NCBI GenBank assembly: GCA_018814405.1
Contig: JAHIZO010000002.1
Span: forward strand, 1-64,000
DNA length: 64,000 nucleotides
Direction: 5' to 3'
DNA from: Gammaproteobacteria bacterium
GTDB lineage: Bacteria > Pseudomonadota > Gammaproteobacteria > Burkholderiales > Gallionellaceae
Below are positions 39,063-48,631 of the stretch, piece after piece. How positions within the stretch are numbered: position 1 is the first letter of the stretch; the number at the start of each line of letters is the position of its first letter. Position numbers and translations under genes: made by a program. The notes below the pieces were generated by a model. It had not been told where the DNA came from, did not search any database, and worked only from the letters and a program-made list of their open reading frames with translations.

Positions 39063-39064
39063 GC

Positions 39065-40150
39065 ATGCGCGCGGCCGATAGTCAGTGGATGGCACTGGCG
39101 CTGCAACTGGCAGCGCAGGCGCTGAACACGACTGCGCCCAACCCGCGTGTGGGCTGTGTGTTGGTCAAGGCCAATGAAGTCGTCGGCGAAGGTTGGCATG
39201 TGCGTGCCGGTGAGTCGCATGCGGAAGTACACGCCTTGCGCGCAGCAGGAAAGAAAGCGCGCGGTGCGACGGCTTATGTGACGCTGGAGCCATGCAGCCA
39301 TCATGGGCGCACACCGCCTTGTGCGGATGCATTGATCGAAGCCGGTGTGGTGCGCGTGGTATGCGCCATGCAGGACCCCAACCCGCAAGTGGCCGGGCAA
39401 GGCATCGCCCGTTTGCGTGCAGCGGGGATCGAAGTTGAAAGCGGTCTGATGGAGTCATCGGCGCGCGAACTGAATGTCGGTTTCGTCTCGCGCATGTCGC
39501 GCGGTATGCCTTGGGTGCGCAGCAAGATCGCCGCCAGCCTAGATGGGCGTACTGCGTTGGCGAACGGCACGAGCCAATGGATAACCGGCGCGGCAGCGCG
39601 GCAGGATGTGCAGCATCTGCGTGCGCGTTCCTGTGCGGTGCTGACCGGTATCGGTACGGTACTGGCAGACGATCCGCAATTGAACGTGCGCATTGATACG
39701 GAGCGGCAACCGTTGCGCGTAGTGCTGGATAGCACGCTGCGCATGTCGCCATCGGCGCGCATGTTGCAAAGCGGCAAGGTGATTGTCTGCACCGCATCGC
39801 AGGATGCAGGCAAGCGCGCCGCATTGGAGCGGCAGGGTGCGGAAGTGTTGCTGTTGGCCGATGCAGCAGGGCGTGTCGATCTGCAGGCAGTGATGCGCGA
39901 ACTGGCACGGCGCGGCATCAACGAAGTGTTGGTGGAAGCGGGGCGCGAACTGAACGGCGCATTGCTGCAAGCCGGACTGGTGGATGAATTGGTGCTGTAT
40001 CTGGCACCGCAGATGTTGGGCGATGCTGCACGCGGCATGGCGGACTTGGGCGAGCTGCTGCGACTGGAGCAGCGCGTGGAGCTGGCTTGGCGCGATGTGC
40101 GCCGGGTGGGTGACGATCTACGAATCACAGCGGAGGTGAAACATGTTTAG
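39065..40150 (+). CDS. ribD: Bifunctional riboflavin deaminase-reductase RibD
   Basis: A 361-residue enzyme for the second and third steps of riboflavin synthesis. The deaminase half (1-145) has SHAEVHAL and the zinc ligands in PCSHHGRTPPC. The reductase half (about 146-355) has RSKIAASLDGRTAL, WITGAAARQDVQHLRA and NEVLVEAGRELNGALL. It overlaps ribE by 8 bases. No FMN riboswitch is visible upstream, where only 2 bases separate it from nrdR. Confidence 0.96.
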   Translation: MRAADSQWMALALQLAAQALNTTAPNPRVGCVLVKANEVVGEGWHVRAGESHAEVHALRAAGKKARGATAYVTLEPCSHHGRTPPCADALIEAGVVRVVCAMQDPNPQVAGQGIARLRAAGIEVESGLMESSARELNVGFVSRMSRGMPWVRSKIAASLDGRTALANGTSQWITGAAARQDVQHLRARSCAVLTGIGTVLADDPQLNVRIDTERQPLRVVLDSTLRMSPSARMLQSGKVIVCTASQDAGKRAALERQGAEVLLLADAAGRVDLQAVMRELARRGINEVLVEAGRELNGALLQAGLVDELVLYLAPQMLGDAARGMADLGELLRLEQRVELAWRDVRRVGDDLRITAEVKHV

Positions 40151-40748
40151 TGGAATCATTGCAGACGCCGGCATGATTAAAAAAGTGGCTGACCGCGAAG
40201 GTGGTCTGCGTCTGACCGTGGCAACCGAAGTGTTGGGCATGGATGATGTCGCGCTGGGTGACAGTATCGCGGTGAACGGTGTTTGCCTCACGGTGATCGA
40301 GGTCGATGGTAATGACTTCACGGTCGATGTTTCGCGCGAGACCTTGGATTGCACCACCGGGCTGGAGCTGCAAGGTGGGCACGTCAATCTTGAAAAGGCG
40401 ATGCGTCTTTCCGACCGCATCGGCGGTCATCTGGTCAGCGGTCACGTGGATGGTGTGGGCGAGGTGGCGGCATTCAACGATATCGGCGAAAGCTGGCGTC
40501 TGGTGATCCGCGCACCGCAGGCACTTTCCAAGTACATCGCGGTGAAGGGTTCCATCACTATTAACGGTGTGAGCCTGACGGTGAATCATGTGGCGGGTAA
40601 CGAGTTCGAGGTGAACCTGATCCCGCATACGCTGGAAGTGACGACATTGAACGAGCTGGAAAAAGGTAAGCGCGTGAATCTGGAGATCGATCTGATCGCG
40701 CGCTATGTGGAACGCATGATGCAGGCAGAGAAAGAACAGAACACATGA
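40143..40748 (+). CDS. ribE: Riboflavin synthase alpha subunit
   Basis: A 201-residue protein made of two lumazine-binding repeats: MFSGIIADAGMIKKV with NGVCLTV in the first (1-97), and GHVDGVG with NGVSLTVNHV in the second (98-190). It dismutates two dimethylribityllumazine molecules to riboflavin. The usual second residue block is MFTGII; Ser replaces Thr here. It overlaps the ribB gene by 4 bases. Confidence 0.95.
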   Translation: MFSGIIADAGMIKKVADREGGLRLTVATEVLGMDDVALGDSIAVNGVCLTVIEVDGNDFTVDVSRETLDCTTGLELQGGHVNLEKAMRLSDRIGGHLVSGHVDGVGEVAAFNDIGESWRLVIRAPQALSKYIAVKGSITINGVSLTVNHVAGNEFEVNLIPHTLEVTTLNELEKGKRVNLEIDLIARYVERMMQAEKEQNT

Positions 40749-41848
40749 CAGACGTTGCACCGATCCACGAGATCATCGAAGAGATACGCGCCGGCCGCAT
40801 GGTCGTGTTGGTTGACGAAGAAGACCGCGAGAATGAAGGCGATCTGGTATTCGCCGCAGAGTTCGCCACGCCGGAGATGGTCAACTTCATGGCCAAGCAC
40901 GGACGCGGTTTGGTTTGCCTGACGCTGACGCAGCAACATTGCAAGCAGCTCGATCTACCGCTGATGGTGCGCGAGAACGGCTTGCCCTTGGCGACCAACT
41001 TCACGCTCAGTATCGAAGCGGCGACCGGTGTTACCACCGGCATCTCTGCCGCCGACCGCGCACGCACCATCCTCGCCGCAGCGAACAAGGATGCCAAGCC
41101 GCAAGACATCGTGCAGCCCGGCCATATCTTCCCGCTGATGGCGCAGAATGGTGGCGTGCTGGTACGCGCCGGTCATACCGAAGCGGGTTGCGATCTGTCG
41201 CAACTGGCAGGTTTGACACCGGCCTCGGTGATCTGCGAGATCCTGAAGGAAGACGGCGAGATGGCACGTCTGCCCGACCTGATTCCGTTCGCCAAGCAGC
41301 ATGGACTGAAGATCGGCACCATCGCCGACCTGATCGAATACCGCGCGCACAACGAGACGTTGATCGAGCGTGTGGGCAAGCGTGCGGTGCAGACCGCCTA
41401 TGGTGAATTCGATCTGTATGCCTATACCGACAAGAGCACGCAGCGCACCCATCTGGCGCTGGCCAAAGGCGATATCCAGCCCGAGTTCGAGACGCTGGTG
41501 CGCGTGCACGAGCCGCTGTCGGTGATGGACTTCATGGAGCAGAGCAGTTACGAGAAGAGCACCAGTGTGCATGAGGCGCTGAAAAAGATCAGTCAGGCTT
41601 CTAGTGGTGTGCTGGTGCTGATGCATCAGGCTGAGACGTCGCAGACGCTGCTTGATCGTGCGCTGGAGAACCATGCTGAACATCCGGCGAGCAAGTGGGA
41701 CCCAAAGAGTTACGGCATAGGCGCGCAGATTCTGCGCGACATCGGTGTGGGCAAGATGTGTTTGATCGGCACGGCACGCAAGATGCCGAGCATGGCGGGC
41801 TTCGGCCTTGAGATCGTGGGTTATTGTTCTTCCAAGGAAACAAAATGA
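40745..41848 (+). CDS. ribB: 3,4-dihydroxy-2-butanone 4-phosphate synthase with degenerate GTP cyclohydrolase II-like domain
   Basis: A 367-residue protein of RibBA layout. The RibB half (1-200) is intact: [20 protein letters not shown] (acidic metal site), [31 protein letters not shown]. The RibA-like half (about 205-367) lacks the zinc motif C-x10-C-x-C (usually GDVFGS-RCDC); that place reads [10 protein letters not shown] and [10 protein letters not shown]. It should therefore not make the GTP cyclohydrolase product, and a separate ribA is expected elsewhere. RibBX-type proteins of this kind are known in other proteobacteria. ATGA overlap with ribH. Confidence 0.93.
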   Translation: MTDVAPIHEIIEEIRAGRMVVLVDEEDRENEGDLVFAAEFATPEMVNFMAKHGRGLVCLTLTQQHCKQLDLPLMVRENGLPLATNFTLSIEAATGVTTGISAADRARTILAAANKDAKPQDIVQPGHIFPLMAQNGGVLVRAGHTEAGCDLSQLAGLTPASVICEILKEDGEMARLPDLIPFAKQHGLKIGTIADLIEYRAHNETLIERVGKRAVQTAYGEFDLYAYTDKSTQRTHLALAKGDIQPEFETLVRVHEPLSVMDFMEQSSYEKSTSVHEALKKISQASSGVLVLMHQAETSQTLLDRALENHAEHPASKWDPKSYGIGAQILRDIGVGKMCLIGTARKMPSMAGFGLEIVGYCSSKETK

Positions 41849-42297
41849 GAGAGATCGAAAAAAATCTGAATGGCACCGGCATGCGCATCGGCATCGTGCA
41901 GAGCCGCTTCAATGAAATCGTATGCGATGGCCTGCTGGCCGCTTGCCATGCGCAGCTGCTGAAGAGTGGCGTGGCGGACGAGGACATCGTGCTGGCCACC
42001 GTGCCCGGCGCGCTGGAGATCCCGCTGGTGCTGTGGCAGATGGCGGAGAGCCACGACTACGATGCACTCATTGCATTGGGGGCGGTGATCCGTGGTGACA
42101 CTTTCCACTTCGAGATCGTGTCCAACGAATCCGCGCGCGGCGTGGGCGAGGTACAACTGGCGACCGGCATGCCCATCGCCAACGCCATCCTCACCACCGA
42201 TACCGACGAGCAAGCCGAGGTACGCATGAGCGTCAAAGGTGCGGAAGCGGCACTGGTCGCCATCGAGATGGTCAATCTGGCTCGGGAATTGGCATGA
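41845..42297 (+). CDS. ribH: 6,7-dimethyl-8-ribityllumazine synthase
   Basis: A 150-residue protein that joins the RibB product to the RibD product. Family motifs: [43 protein letters not shown], and TTDTDEQAE near the C-terminus. The ATG at 41845 overlaps the ribB stop codon; the frame extends 7 codons upstream into ribB. ATGA overlap with nusB downstream. Confidence 0.96.
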   Translation: MREIEKNLNGTGMRIGIVQSRFNEIVCDGLLAACHAQLLKSGVADEDIVLATVPGALEIPLVLWQMAESHDYDALIALGAVIRGDTFHFEIVSNESARGVGEVQLATGMPIANAILTTDTDEQAEVRMSVKGAEAALVAIEMVNLARELA

Positions 42298-42740
42298 GCG
42301 ACACCCAAAAAGTCGCCGTCAGCCCGCGCCACCGTGCGCGTGAACTGGCTTTGCAGGGTATCTACGAATGGAAGATATCCGGCAGCACTGCGACGCAGAT
42401 CGGTCGCAGCACGGGCGACGACAAGAGCTTGGGGCGTTACGACGGCGAGTTGTACCAGCAACTGTTGCGCGGCGCCATCGCCCAGCATGAAGCATTGGAT
42501 GAACAGATCGCGCCCCAGCTGGATCGTGCGCTGAACGAGTTGAGCCCGGTCGAATATTCCGTGTTGTTGCTCGGCGCATACGAACTGTTCCATCAACCGG
42601 AAGTGCCTTACCGCGTGGTGATCAACGAAGCGGTCGAACTGGCCAAGACCTTCGGCGGCAGCGACGGCCACAAGTTCGTTAACGGCGTGCTGGACAAGCT
42701 GGCGGCGCAGGCGCGTGCCGTCGAAGTCGCTGCCAAGTAA
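42294..42740 (+). CDS. nusB: Transcription antitermination protein NusB
   Basis: A 148-residue all-helical RNA-binding protein that works with NusE at boxA in rRNA leaders. The N-terminal arginine-rich [15 protein letters not shown] and the C-terminal [17 protein letters not shown] and [12 protein letters not shown] are typical. ribH-nusB coupling by a 4-base overlap is conserved in many bacteria. Confidence 0.95.
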   Translation: MSDTQKVAVSPRHRARELALQGIYEWKISGSTATQIGRSTGDDKSLGRYDGELYQQLLRGAIAQHEALDEQIAPQLDRALNELSPVEYSVLLLGAYELFHQPEVPYRVVINEAVELAKTFGGSDGHKFVNGVLDKLAAQARAVEVAAK

Positions 42741-42755
42741 AGGCGCACCGCCCTG

Positions 42756-43715
42756 ATGTCGGAATTCGATCTCATCAGGCGTTATTTCACGCGCCCGACC
42801 ACCAACACGATATTGGGTGTAGGTGACGATGCAGCCCTGCTGCAAGTCAGCCCGGGCATGGAGCTGGCGGTCTCCACCGACATGCTGGTCGGCGGCACAC
42901 ATTTCTATCTCGATACCGATCCACGTCAACTTGGACACAAGACGCTGGCGGTGAACCTTTCCGATCTGGCCGCAATGGGCGCGCAGCCGCGCTGGGCGAC
43001 TTTGTCTTTGGCGCTGCCGCAGGCGCATGACGATTGGTTGCAGGCTTTCAGCGAGGGTTTTTTCGCACTGGCTGATGCCCATGGCATCGAACTGATAGGC
43101 GGCGATACCACGCGCGGCCCGCTCAATCTGAGCGTGACCATCATGGGTGAAGTGCCGCAAGGAAAAGCATTGCGCCGCAGTGGCGCACAGGTAGGTGACG
43201 ATATCTGGGTATCAGGCGTGTTGGGAGAGGCGGCCTTGGGGCTAGCTCATCTGCAGGAACAAGTGGTGCTGCCGGAAGGCGTTCGCCAAACCTGTATCGC
43301 CGCTTTGCAAAAACCGGAGCCACGTGTGGCGCTGGGGCAGGCACTGCGCGACATCGCGCATAGTGCCATCGACATCTCCGACGGTTTATTGGCGGATATG
43401 AAACACATTCTGGATAGCTCCGGTGTGGCGGCCGAGGTGCGCTACGACCGACTGCCAAAATCGACCTATTTCGCCCCATCAAACGAAGACATAGATACGC
43501 TGGCACAGGACTGCGTGCTCTGCGGAGGTGACGACTATGAGCTGTGTTTCACCGCGCCGCTCGCACAGCGTGAAGAGATCATGGCGTTGGCCGACCCCTT
43601 GCATCTGCCGCTGACGCGTATTGGCAGCATCGTCTCCGGACAGGGCTGCAAATTGCGTGCAGCGAATGGCAATGTGATCCAGATCGAGAAGGAGGGCTAT
43701 GACCACTTCGCATGA
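42756..43715 (+). CDS. thiL: Thiamine-monophosphate kinase
   Basis: A 319-residue enzyme that phosphorylates TMP to thiamine diphosphate. Motifs: GVGDDAALL at the N-terminus, VSTDMLVGGTHF, VNLSDLAAMGA, GGDTTRG, and CGGDDYELCFTAP near the C-terminus. It begins 15 bases after nusB and overlaps pgpA by 17 bases, the usual nusB-thiL-pgpA order. Confidence 0.95.
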   Translation: MSEFDLIRRYFTRPTTNTILGVGDDAALLQVSPGMELAVSTDMLVGGTHFYLDTDPRQLGHKTLAVNLSDLAAMGAQPRWATLSLALPQAHDDWLQAFSEGFFALADAHGIELIGGDTTRGPLNLSVTIMGEVPQGKALRRSGAQVGDDIWVSGVLGEAALGLAHLQEQVVLPEGVRQTCIAALQKPEPRVALGQALRDIAHSAIDISDGLLADMKHILDSSGVAAEVRYDRLPKSTYFAPSNEDIDTLAQDCVLCGGDDYELCFTAPLAQREEIMALADPLHLPLTRIGSIVSGQGCKLRAANGNVIQIEKEGYDHFA

Positions 43716-44205
43716 CGACTTGAAGGTCAAGCCGAGCTGGGGTTTCCTGTTCAGCCATCCGGCGCACATGCTGTCATTCGGGCTGGGGCTGGGCTTGGTG
43801 CCGCGTTCACCCGGCACGGCGGGCACGCTGCTTGCGTTTCCGCTCTTCTGGTACATGTCTGCACACCTCAGCGACGCCATGTTCATCTTTGCGCTGATCT
43901 GGATGTATTTCATCGGTGTGTGGGTGTGTGACATTACCGGCAAGGCGCTGGGCGAGGCTGATTTTGGCGGCATCGTGTGGGACGAAGTGGTGGCCTTCCT
44001 GCTGGTGCTGTTCTTCACGCCGGACGGTCTGATCTGGCAATTGCTGGCGTTCTCGCTATTCCGTTTCTTCGACATCGTCAAACCACAACCCATCCGTTAT
44101 TACGATAGCCACTGGCATGGTGGACACGGTGTCATGTTCGACGACCTGCTGGCGGCAGGCTATGCGCTGTTCTGCATGGCGATCATCAAAAGCATCCTGA
44201 TATGA
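43699..44205 (+). CDS. pgpA: Phosphatidylglycerophosphatase A
   Basis: A 168-residue inner-membrane enzyme that makes phosphatidylglycerol. FGLGLGLVPRSPGTAGTL at the N-terminus, IVWDEVVAFLLVL in the middle and DIVKPQPIRYYD near residue 130 are family signatures. Four membrane helices are expected. It overlaps thiL and the nuclease gene. Confidence 0.94.
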   Translation: MTTSHDDLKVKPSWGFLFSHPAHMLSFGLGLGLVPRSPGTAGTLLAFPLFWYMSAHLSDAMFIFALIWMYFIGVWVCDITGKALGEADFGGIVWDEVVAFLLVLFFTPDGLIWQLLAFSLFRFFDIVKPQPIRYYDSHWHGGHGVMFDDLLAAGYALFCMAIIKSILI

Positions 44206-44858
44206 GGTGGTGGTGGGTGCTTATGTGTTGCCTAAGCTGGGCGACGCAGGCGGAGACGTTCGAAGCCTATGTCATTGCAGTGATCGATGGCGACACCGTG
44301 CTGGTGTTGCGCGACAAACAAAAACTCAAATTGCGTCTGGCGGACATCGACGCACCGGAGAAGGTGCAACCGTTCGGTCAACGATCATTGGAATTCCTAA
44401 AGTCCCGCGTGAATAAAAAAGTGGTGCAGGTGGAGAGCCGCGCCATCGACCAGTACGGACGCACCATTGCCACCATAAAATTGGATGGCATCGATTTGAA
44501 TCAAGAGCTGGTGCGTCAAGGCATGGCCTGGGAATATTCATTCCATCACAGCAACAAGGACTTCATCGCACTGCAACTGGAGGCGCAGCAAGCGCGCCGT
44601 GGGTTGTGGCAACAAACCAGTGCGCAAGCGCCCTGGGATTGGCGAAAGCAACATCCTTCGTACTATCGCAGCCATACGACAAATAGTAGGCCTTCTGTTT
44701 TCGAACCCTATGATCTGGCCTGCGGCAAGAAATCGCGCTGCGCACAGATGCAATCCTGCGACGAGGCACATTTCTATCTGACGCGCTGCAGAGTGACGTC
44801 GCTCGACAAAGATGGCGACGGCATCCCGTGTCCCAAGCTATGCATCTCAACGCAATGA
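44202..44858 (+). CDS. Secreted thermonuclease with calcium-binding Excalibur-like tail
   Basis: A 218-residue protein. A signal peptide (MRWWWVLMCCLSWATQA) precedes an SNase domain (about 20-140) with the catalytic Arg and Glu in LRLADIDAPEKV and the second Arg in DQYGRTIATI. The C-terminal part (about 165-215) is Cys-rich and ends DKDGDGIPCPKLC, like an Excalibur domain (DxDxDGxxCE) with Pro in place of Glu. It should act in the periplasm or outside. It is coupled to pgpA upstream and hrpA downstream by 4-base overlaps. Confidence 0.9.
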   Translation: MRWWWVLMCCLSWATQAETFEAYVIAVIDGDTVLVLRDKQKLKLRLADIDAPEKVQPFGQRSLEFLKSRVNKKVVQVESRAIDQYGRTIATIKLDGIDLNQELVRQGMAWEYSFHHSNKDFIALQLEAQQARRGLWQQTSAQAPWDWRKQHPSYYRSHTTNSRPSVFEPYDLACGKKSRCAQMQSCDEAHFYLTRCRVTSLDKDGDGIPCPKLCISTQ

Positions 44859-47800
44859 AACAACTGTCCGCCATCGCCCTGCGCCGTCTAGCGCGCATAC
44901 AGCAACTCACCAGCATCGAATATCCTGCCGATCTGCCAGTGGTGGCACGTCGTAATGAGCTGGCGCAGGCCATAGAAAAACATCAGGTCATCATCGTCTG
45001 CGGCGAGACCGGTTCCGGCAAGACTACCCAACTGCCCAAGATCTGTCTGAGCATCGGGCGCGGCGTGCTAGGTGTCATCGGCCACACCCAGCCGCGCAGA
45101 GTCGCCGCACGTTCCGTCGCCACGCGCATCGCACAGGAACTGAAGAGCGAACTGGGCGGGCTGGTCGGCTACAAGGTGCGTTTCAACGACAGGGTTTCGC
45201 CGGACAGTGCCATCAAACTTATGACCGATGGCATCCTGCTGGCCGAGATACATAGCGATCCCTTGCTGCGCCAATACGACACGCTGATCATCGACGAAGC
45301 GCACGAACGCTCGCTCAATATCGATTTCCTGCTCGGCTATTTCAAACAGCTGCTGCCCAAGCGGGCCGATCTGAAACTCATCATCACTTCGGCCACGCTG
45401 GATGCGGAGCGCTTCTCCAAACATTTCTCCGGCGCACCCGTGCTGCAAGTCTCCGGCCGCACTTATCCGGTCGAGACACGTTATCGCCCGCCGCAGAAAG
45501 ACGAGGAAGGCGAGATGCAGGATGTGCCGCAGGCCATCTGTAGTGCGCTGGATGAATTGAGTATCGGCGGACTGCGCGGCGACGTGCTGGTGTTCCTGCC
45601 TGGCGAGCGCGAGATACGCGAAGCCGCCGAAGCGCTGCGCAAGCATCAGCACAAAGGCATAGAGATATTGCCGCTGTTCTCGCGCCTGTCGATTGCAGAG
45701 CAGGATCGCGTGTTCAAGGTGGGCAACCAGCGTCGTGTGGTGCTGGCCACCAACGTGGCCGAGACTTCGCTGACCGTGCCCAACATCGGTTATGTGATCG
45801 ACACCGGCGTGGCGCGTATCAATCGTTACAGCATCCGCCAGAAGGTGGAACAGTTGCACATCGAAAAGATCGCGCGCTCGGCGGCGAACCAGCGCGCCGG
45901 GCGTTGCGGTCGTGTGATGAGCGGAATCTGCATCCGCCTGTATGACGAAGAGGAATTCGCACAACGCGCCGAATTCACCGATCCCGAGATATTCCGCGTA
46001 TCGCTGGCGACCGTTATTCTGCGTATGAGTGCGCTGGGGCTGGGTGATGTGGCGGAGTTCCCATTCATCGAGCCGCCGGGTTCGCGCGCCATCGCGGACG
46101 GCTATCAGTTGCTGAGCGAGCTGAATGCCATCGATGATCAACGCCAGTTGACCAAACTCGGCCACGAACTGGCCAAGCTGCCACTCGATCCCAAGGTCGC
46201 GCGCCTTTTGCTGGCGGGCAAGCAATACCAGTGTCTGACCGAGATCGTTATCATCGCCAGTGCCTTGTCTTTGCAAGACCCGCGCGACCGTCCGGCGGAG
46301 CGGCGCGAGGCGGCGGATGCCGCGCACCAGCGCTTCATTGACGAGCGCTCGGACTTTCTTGCCTATCTCAAATTGTGGGACTGGTTCAAGAAGGGGGTGC
46401 AGCACAAGAAGAGCAACAAGTCGTGGGCGAACGAATGCCGCAGTCATTTCCTATCGCCGCTACGGCTGCGCGAATGGCACGAGCTGCATCAGCAGTTGCA
46501 TGCGCAGATGTCTGAGATGAATATGCGCTTCAACGAACAACCCGCCAGCTACGAGCAGATACACAAGGCGCTGCTCACCGGCTTGATCGGCAACATCGGC
46601 ACGCGTGCCGTGAACGAGCCGCATTACCTCGGCGCACGCGAGACCAAGTTCTTCATCGCGCCCAACTCGGTGCTGGCGAAGAAGGGCGCGAAGTGGGTAC
46701 TGGCGGCGGAGCTGATGGAGACCACGCGCTTATATGCGCGCTGTGTGGCACGCATCGAACCGCAATGGCTGGAGGAGGTGGGTGATCACCTGCTGAAGCG
46801 CAGCTACTTCGATCCGCACTGGGAGAAGAAGGCGGCGCAGGTTGGTGCATGGGAACGCAGCACCTTGTTCGGCCTGCTCATCAATCCGAAGAAGCGCGTA
46901 CATTACGGGCCGATGGATCCCGAGGAATCGCGCGCGGTGTTCATCCGCACCGCGCTGGTGGAAGGCGAGTTCAACACGCAGGCGCCGTTCTTTGGGCACA
47001 ACCAAAAACTCATCGCCGACATCGAAGCGCTGGAACATAAATCGCGCCGCCCGGATGTGTTAGTGGACGATGAATTGATCTTCGCGTTCTACGATGCGCG
47101 TATCCCGGCGGGCATGCATAACGGTGCGGCGTTCGAGAAATGGCGCAAGGAAGCGGAGCGCGAAAATCCCAAGCTGTTGTATCTGAAAAAAGACGACCTG
47201 ATGCGGCACGAGGCGGCGGGTATCACCACCGAACATTTTCCGCCGCAGTTGCAGATGAACAACGTGAGTTACGCGCTGGCCTATAACTTCGCGCCGGGCA
47301 AGAACGATGATGGTGTGACGCTGACCGTACCGCAGGCACTTATCAATCAGGTGCAAGCCGCGCGCTGTGAATGGCTGGTGCCCGGCATCCTGGCGGAGAA
47401 GGTGACGCAACTGCTGAAATCGCTGCCGCAGAAACTGCGCCGTCATTGCGTGCCGGTGCCGGAGTTCGCCGCCGCTTTCTGTGCTGAGGTAAAGCCAAGT
47501 GACGTTTCGCTGCTGCAAGCCATCGCAAAATACATGCGCGAACAGAAGCAGGTCGATGTGCCGCTGGATGCCTTTCGTCTGGAACAGCTGCCGCCGCATC
47601 TGCTGATGAACTTCCGCGTCATCGACGAACACGGTCGCCAGCTCGGCATGGGGCGCAACTTCTTGCAACTGCGCGGCGACTGGGCACCGAAAACCACGCT
47701 GGCCGCCAGCGCACCGGTGAAGCAGGCGCAGGTCTCGGTTGTCGCCAACAAGGAGCGCTACACCGGCTGGAGTTTCGGCAACTTCGCCGAGACTACACAG

Positions 47801-48598
47801 GTGCCGCGTGCCGGACAGCAGGTGACGGTGTTCAACGCGCTGCACGACGAAGGCGATGCGGTGACGCTGCAAGCCTTCGATACCGCGGACGAAGCGCAAG
47901 CCGTGCATAGGGCTGGTCTGCGCCGCCTGTTCATGCTGGCGCTGAAGGAGCAGGTGAAGTTTATGGAGAAGAATCTGCCCGACCTGCAGAAGATGGCGAT
48001 GCTGTTCCTGCCCTTCGGCAGCCAGCAGGAGTTGCAACAGCAGATCCTCATCGTGACTTTCGATCGCTGTTGCCTGAACGACCCGTTGCCGGACAGCGAA
48101 AAGACATTCAATGCGCGTTGCAAGGATGCCAAGTCGCGCCTTAATCTGGTGGGGCAGGAGATCGCGCGTCTGGTGGGCACGGTGCTGACCGAACATCAGG
48201 CCTTGCAGAAAGCATTGCCCGGTTTCAAAGCCCACGCACCAGTGCAGCAGGACATCCGCCAGCAACTGGAAAGCCTGCTCGGCAAAGGCTGGGTAGCGCG
48301 CACACCCTATGAACGCATGCAGCACATGCCGCGCTATCTGAAGGCCATCAACGTGCGTCTGGAGAAGCTGCGCAGCAATCCCGCGCGCGATGCAACGAAC
48401 ATGTCCCAATTACAGCCGCTGCAGCAACAATGGCAGCGCCGCCTGCAAGCCCAACAGGGCGCACGCGACGAACGGCTGGAAGACTTTGGCTGGATGATGC
48501 AGGAACTGCGGGTGTCGCTGTTCGCCCAAGAACTGAAGACGCCGGTGATCGTGTCGGTGAAGCGCTTGCAGAAGGTATTGGACAGCTTGAACGGGTAG
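44855..48598 (+). CDS. hrpA: ATP-dependent RNA helicase HrpA
   Basis: A 1247-residue DEAH-box helicase. It has GETGSGKTTQLPK (motif I), DEAH in IIDEAHERS, SATLD (motif III), NVAETSLTVPNIGYVID and QRAGRCGRV (motif VI) in the first 420 residues. Helicase-associated, OB-fold and a long HrpA-specific C-terminal region (DUF3418-type) follow. HrpA rescues stalled ribosome-mRNA complexes in E. coli. The ATG at 44855 overlaps the nuclease stop (ATGA); a GTG at 44828 would overlap more. Confidence 0.95.
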   Translation: MKQLSAIALRRLARIQQLTSIEYPADLPVVARRNELAQAIEKHQVIIVCGETGSGKTTQLPKICLSIGRGVLGVIGHTQPRRVAARSVATRIAQELKSELGGLVGYKVRFNDRVSPDSAIKLMTDGILLAEIHSDPLLRQYDTLIIDEAHERSLNIDFLLGYFKQLLPKRADLKLIITSATLDAERFSKHFSGAPVLQVSGRTYPVETRYRPPQKDEEGEMQDVPQAICSALDELSIGGLRGDVLVFLPGEREIREAAEALRKHQHKGIEILPLFSRLSIAEQDRVFKVGNQRRVVLATNVAETSLTVPNIGYVIDTGVARINRYSIRQKVEQLHIEKIARSAANQRAGRCGRVMSGICIRLYDEEEFAQRAEFTDPEIFRVSLATVILRMSALGLGDVAEFPFIEPPGSRAIADGYQLLSELNAIDDQRQLTKLGHELAKLPLDPKVARLLLAGKQYQCLTEIVIIASALSLQDPRDRPAERREAADAAHQRFIDERSDFLAYLKLWDWFKKGVQHKKSNKSWANECRSHFLSPLRLREWHELHQQLHAQMSEMNMRFNEQPASYEQIHKALLTGLIGNIGTRAVNEPHYLGARETKFFIAPNSVLAKKGAKWVLAAELMETTRLYARCVARIEPQWLEEVGDHLLKRSYFDPHWEKKAAQVGAWERSTLFGLLINPKKRVHYGPMDPEESRAVFIRTALVEGEFNTQAPFFGHNQKLIADIEALEHKSRRPDVLVDDELIFAFYDARIPAGMHNGAAFEKWRKEAERENPKLLYLKKDDLMRHEAAGITTEHFPPQLQMNNVSYALAYNFAPGKNDDGVTLTVPQALINQVQAARCEWLVPGILAEKVTQLLKSLPQKLRRHCVPVPEFAAAFCAEVKPSDVSLLQAIAKYMREQKQVDVPLDAFRLEQLPPHLLMNFRVIDEHGRQLGMGRNFLQLRGDWAPKTTLAASAPVKQAQVSVVANKERYTGWSFGNFAETTQVPRAGQQVTVFNALHDEGDAVTLQAFDTADEAQAVHRAGLRRLFMLALKEQVKFMEKNLPDLQKMAMLFLPFGSQQELQQQILIVTFDRCCLNDPLPDSEKTFNARCKDAKSRLNLVGQEIARLVGTVLTEHQALQKALPGFKAHAPVQQDIRQQLESLLGKGWVARTPYERMQHMPRYLKAINVRLEKLRSNPARDATNMSQLQPLQQQWQRRLQAQQGARDERLEDFGWMMQELRVSLFAQELKTPVIVSVKRLQKVLDSLNG

Positions 48599-48631
48599 AA
48601 TGCGCACCAGTTAACGGTGCCGGAAAGTCTG

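Noticed and set aside
38533-39064. FMN riboswitch upstream of the rib genes
   Set aside because: Only 2 bases separate nrdR and ribD, and the glyA-nrdR gap of about 55 bases is too short and shows only a simple hairpin.
40745-41848. Fully bifunctional RibBA
   Set aside because: The GTP cyclohydrolase II zinc cysteines are missing.
45068-48409. Two long antisense frames (459 and 449 codons) inside hrpA
   Set aside because: Composition is typical of the complement of coding sequence, and HrpA motifs are continuous on the plus strand.
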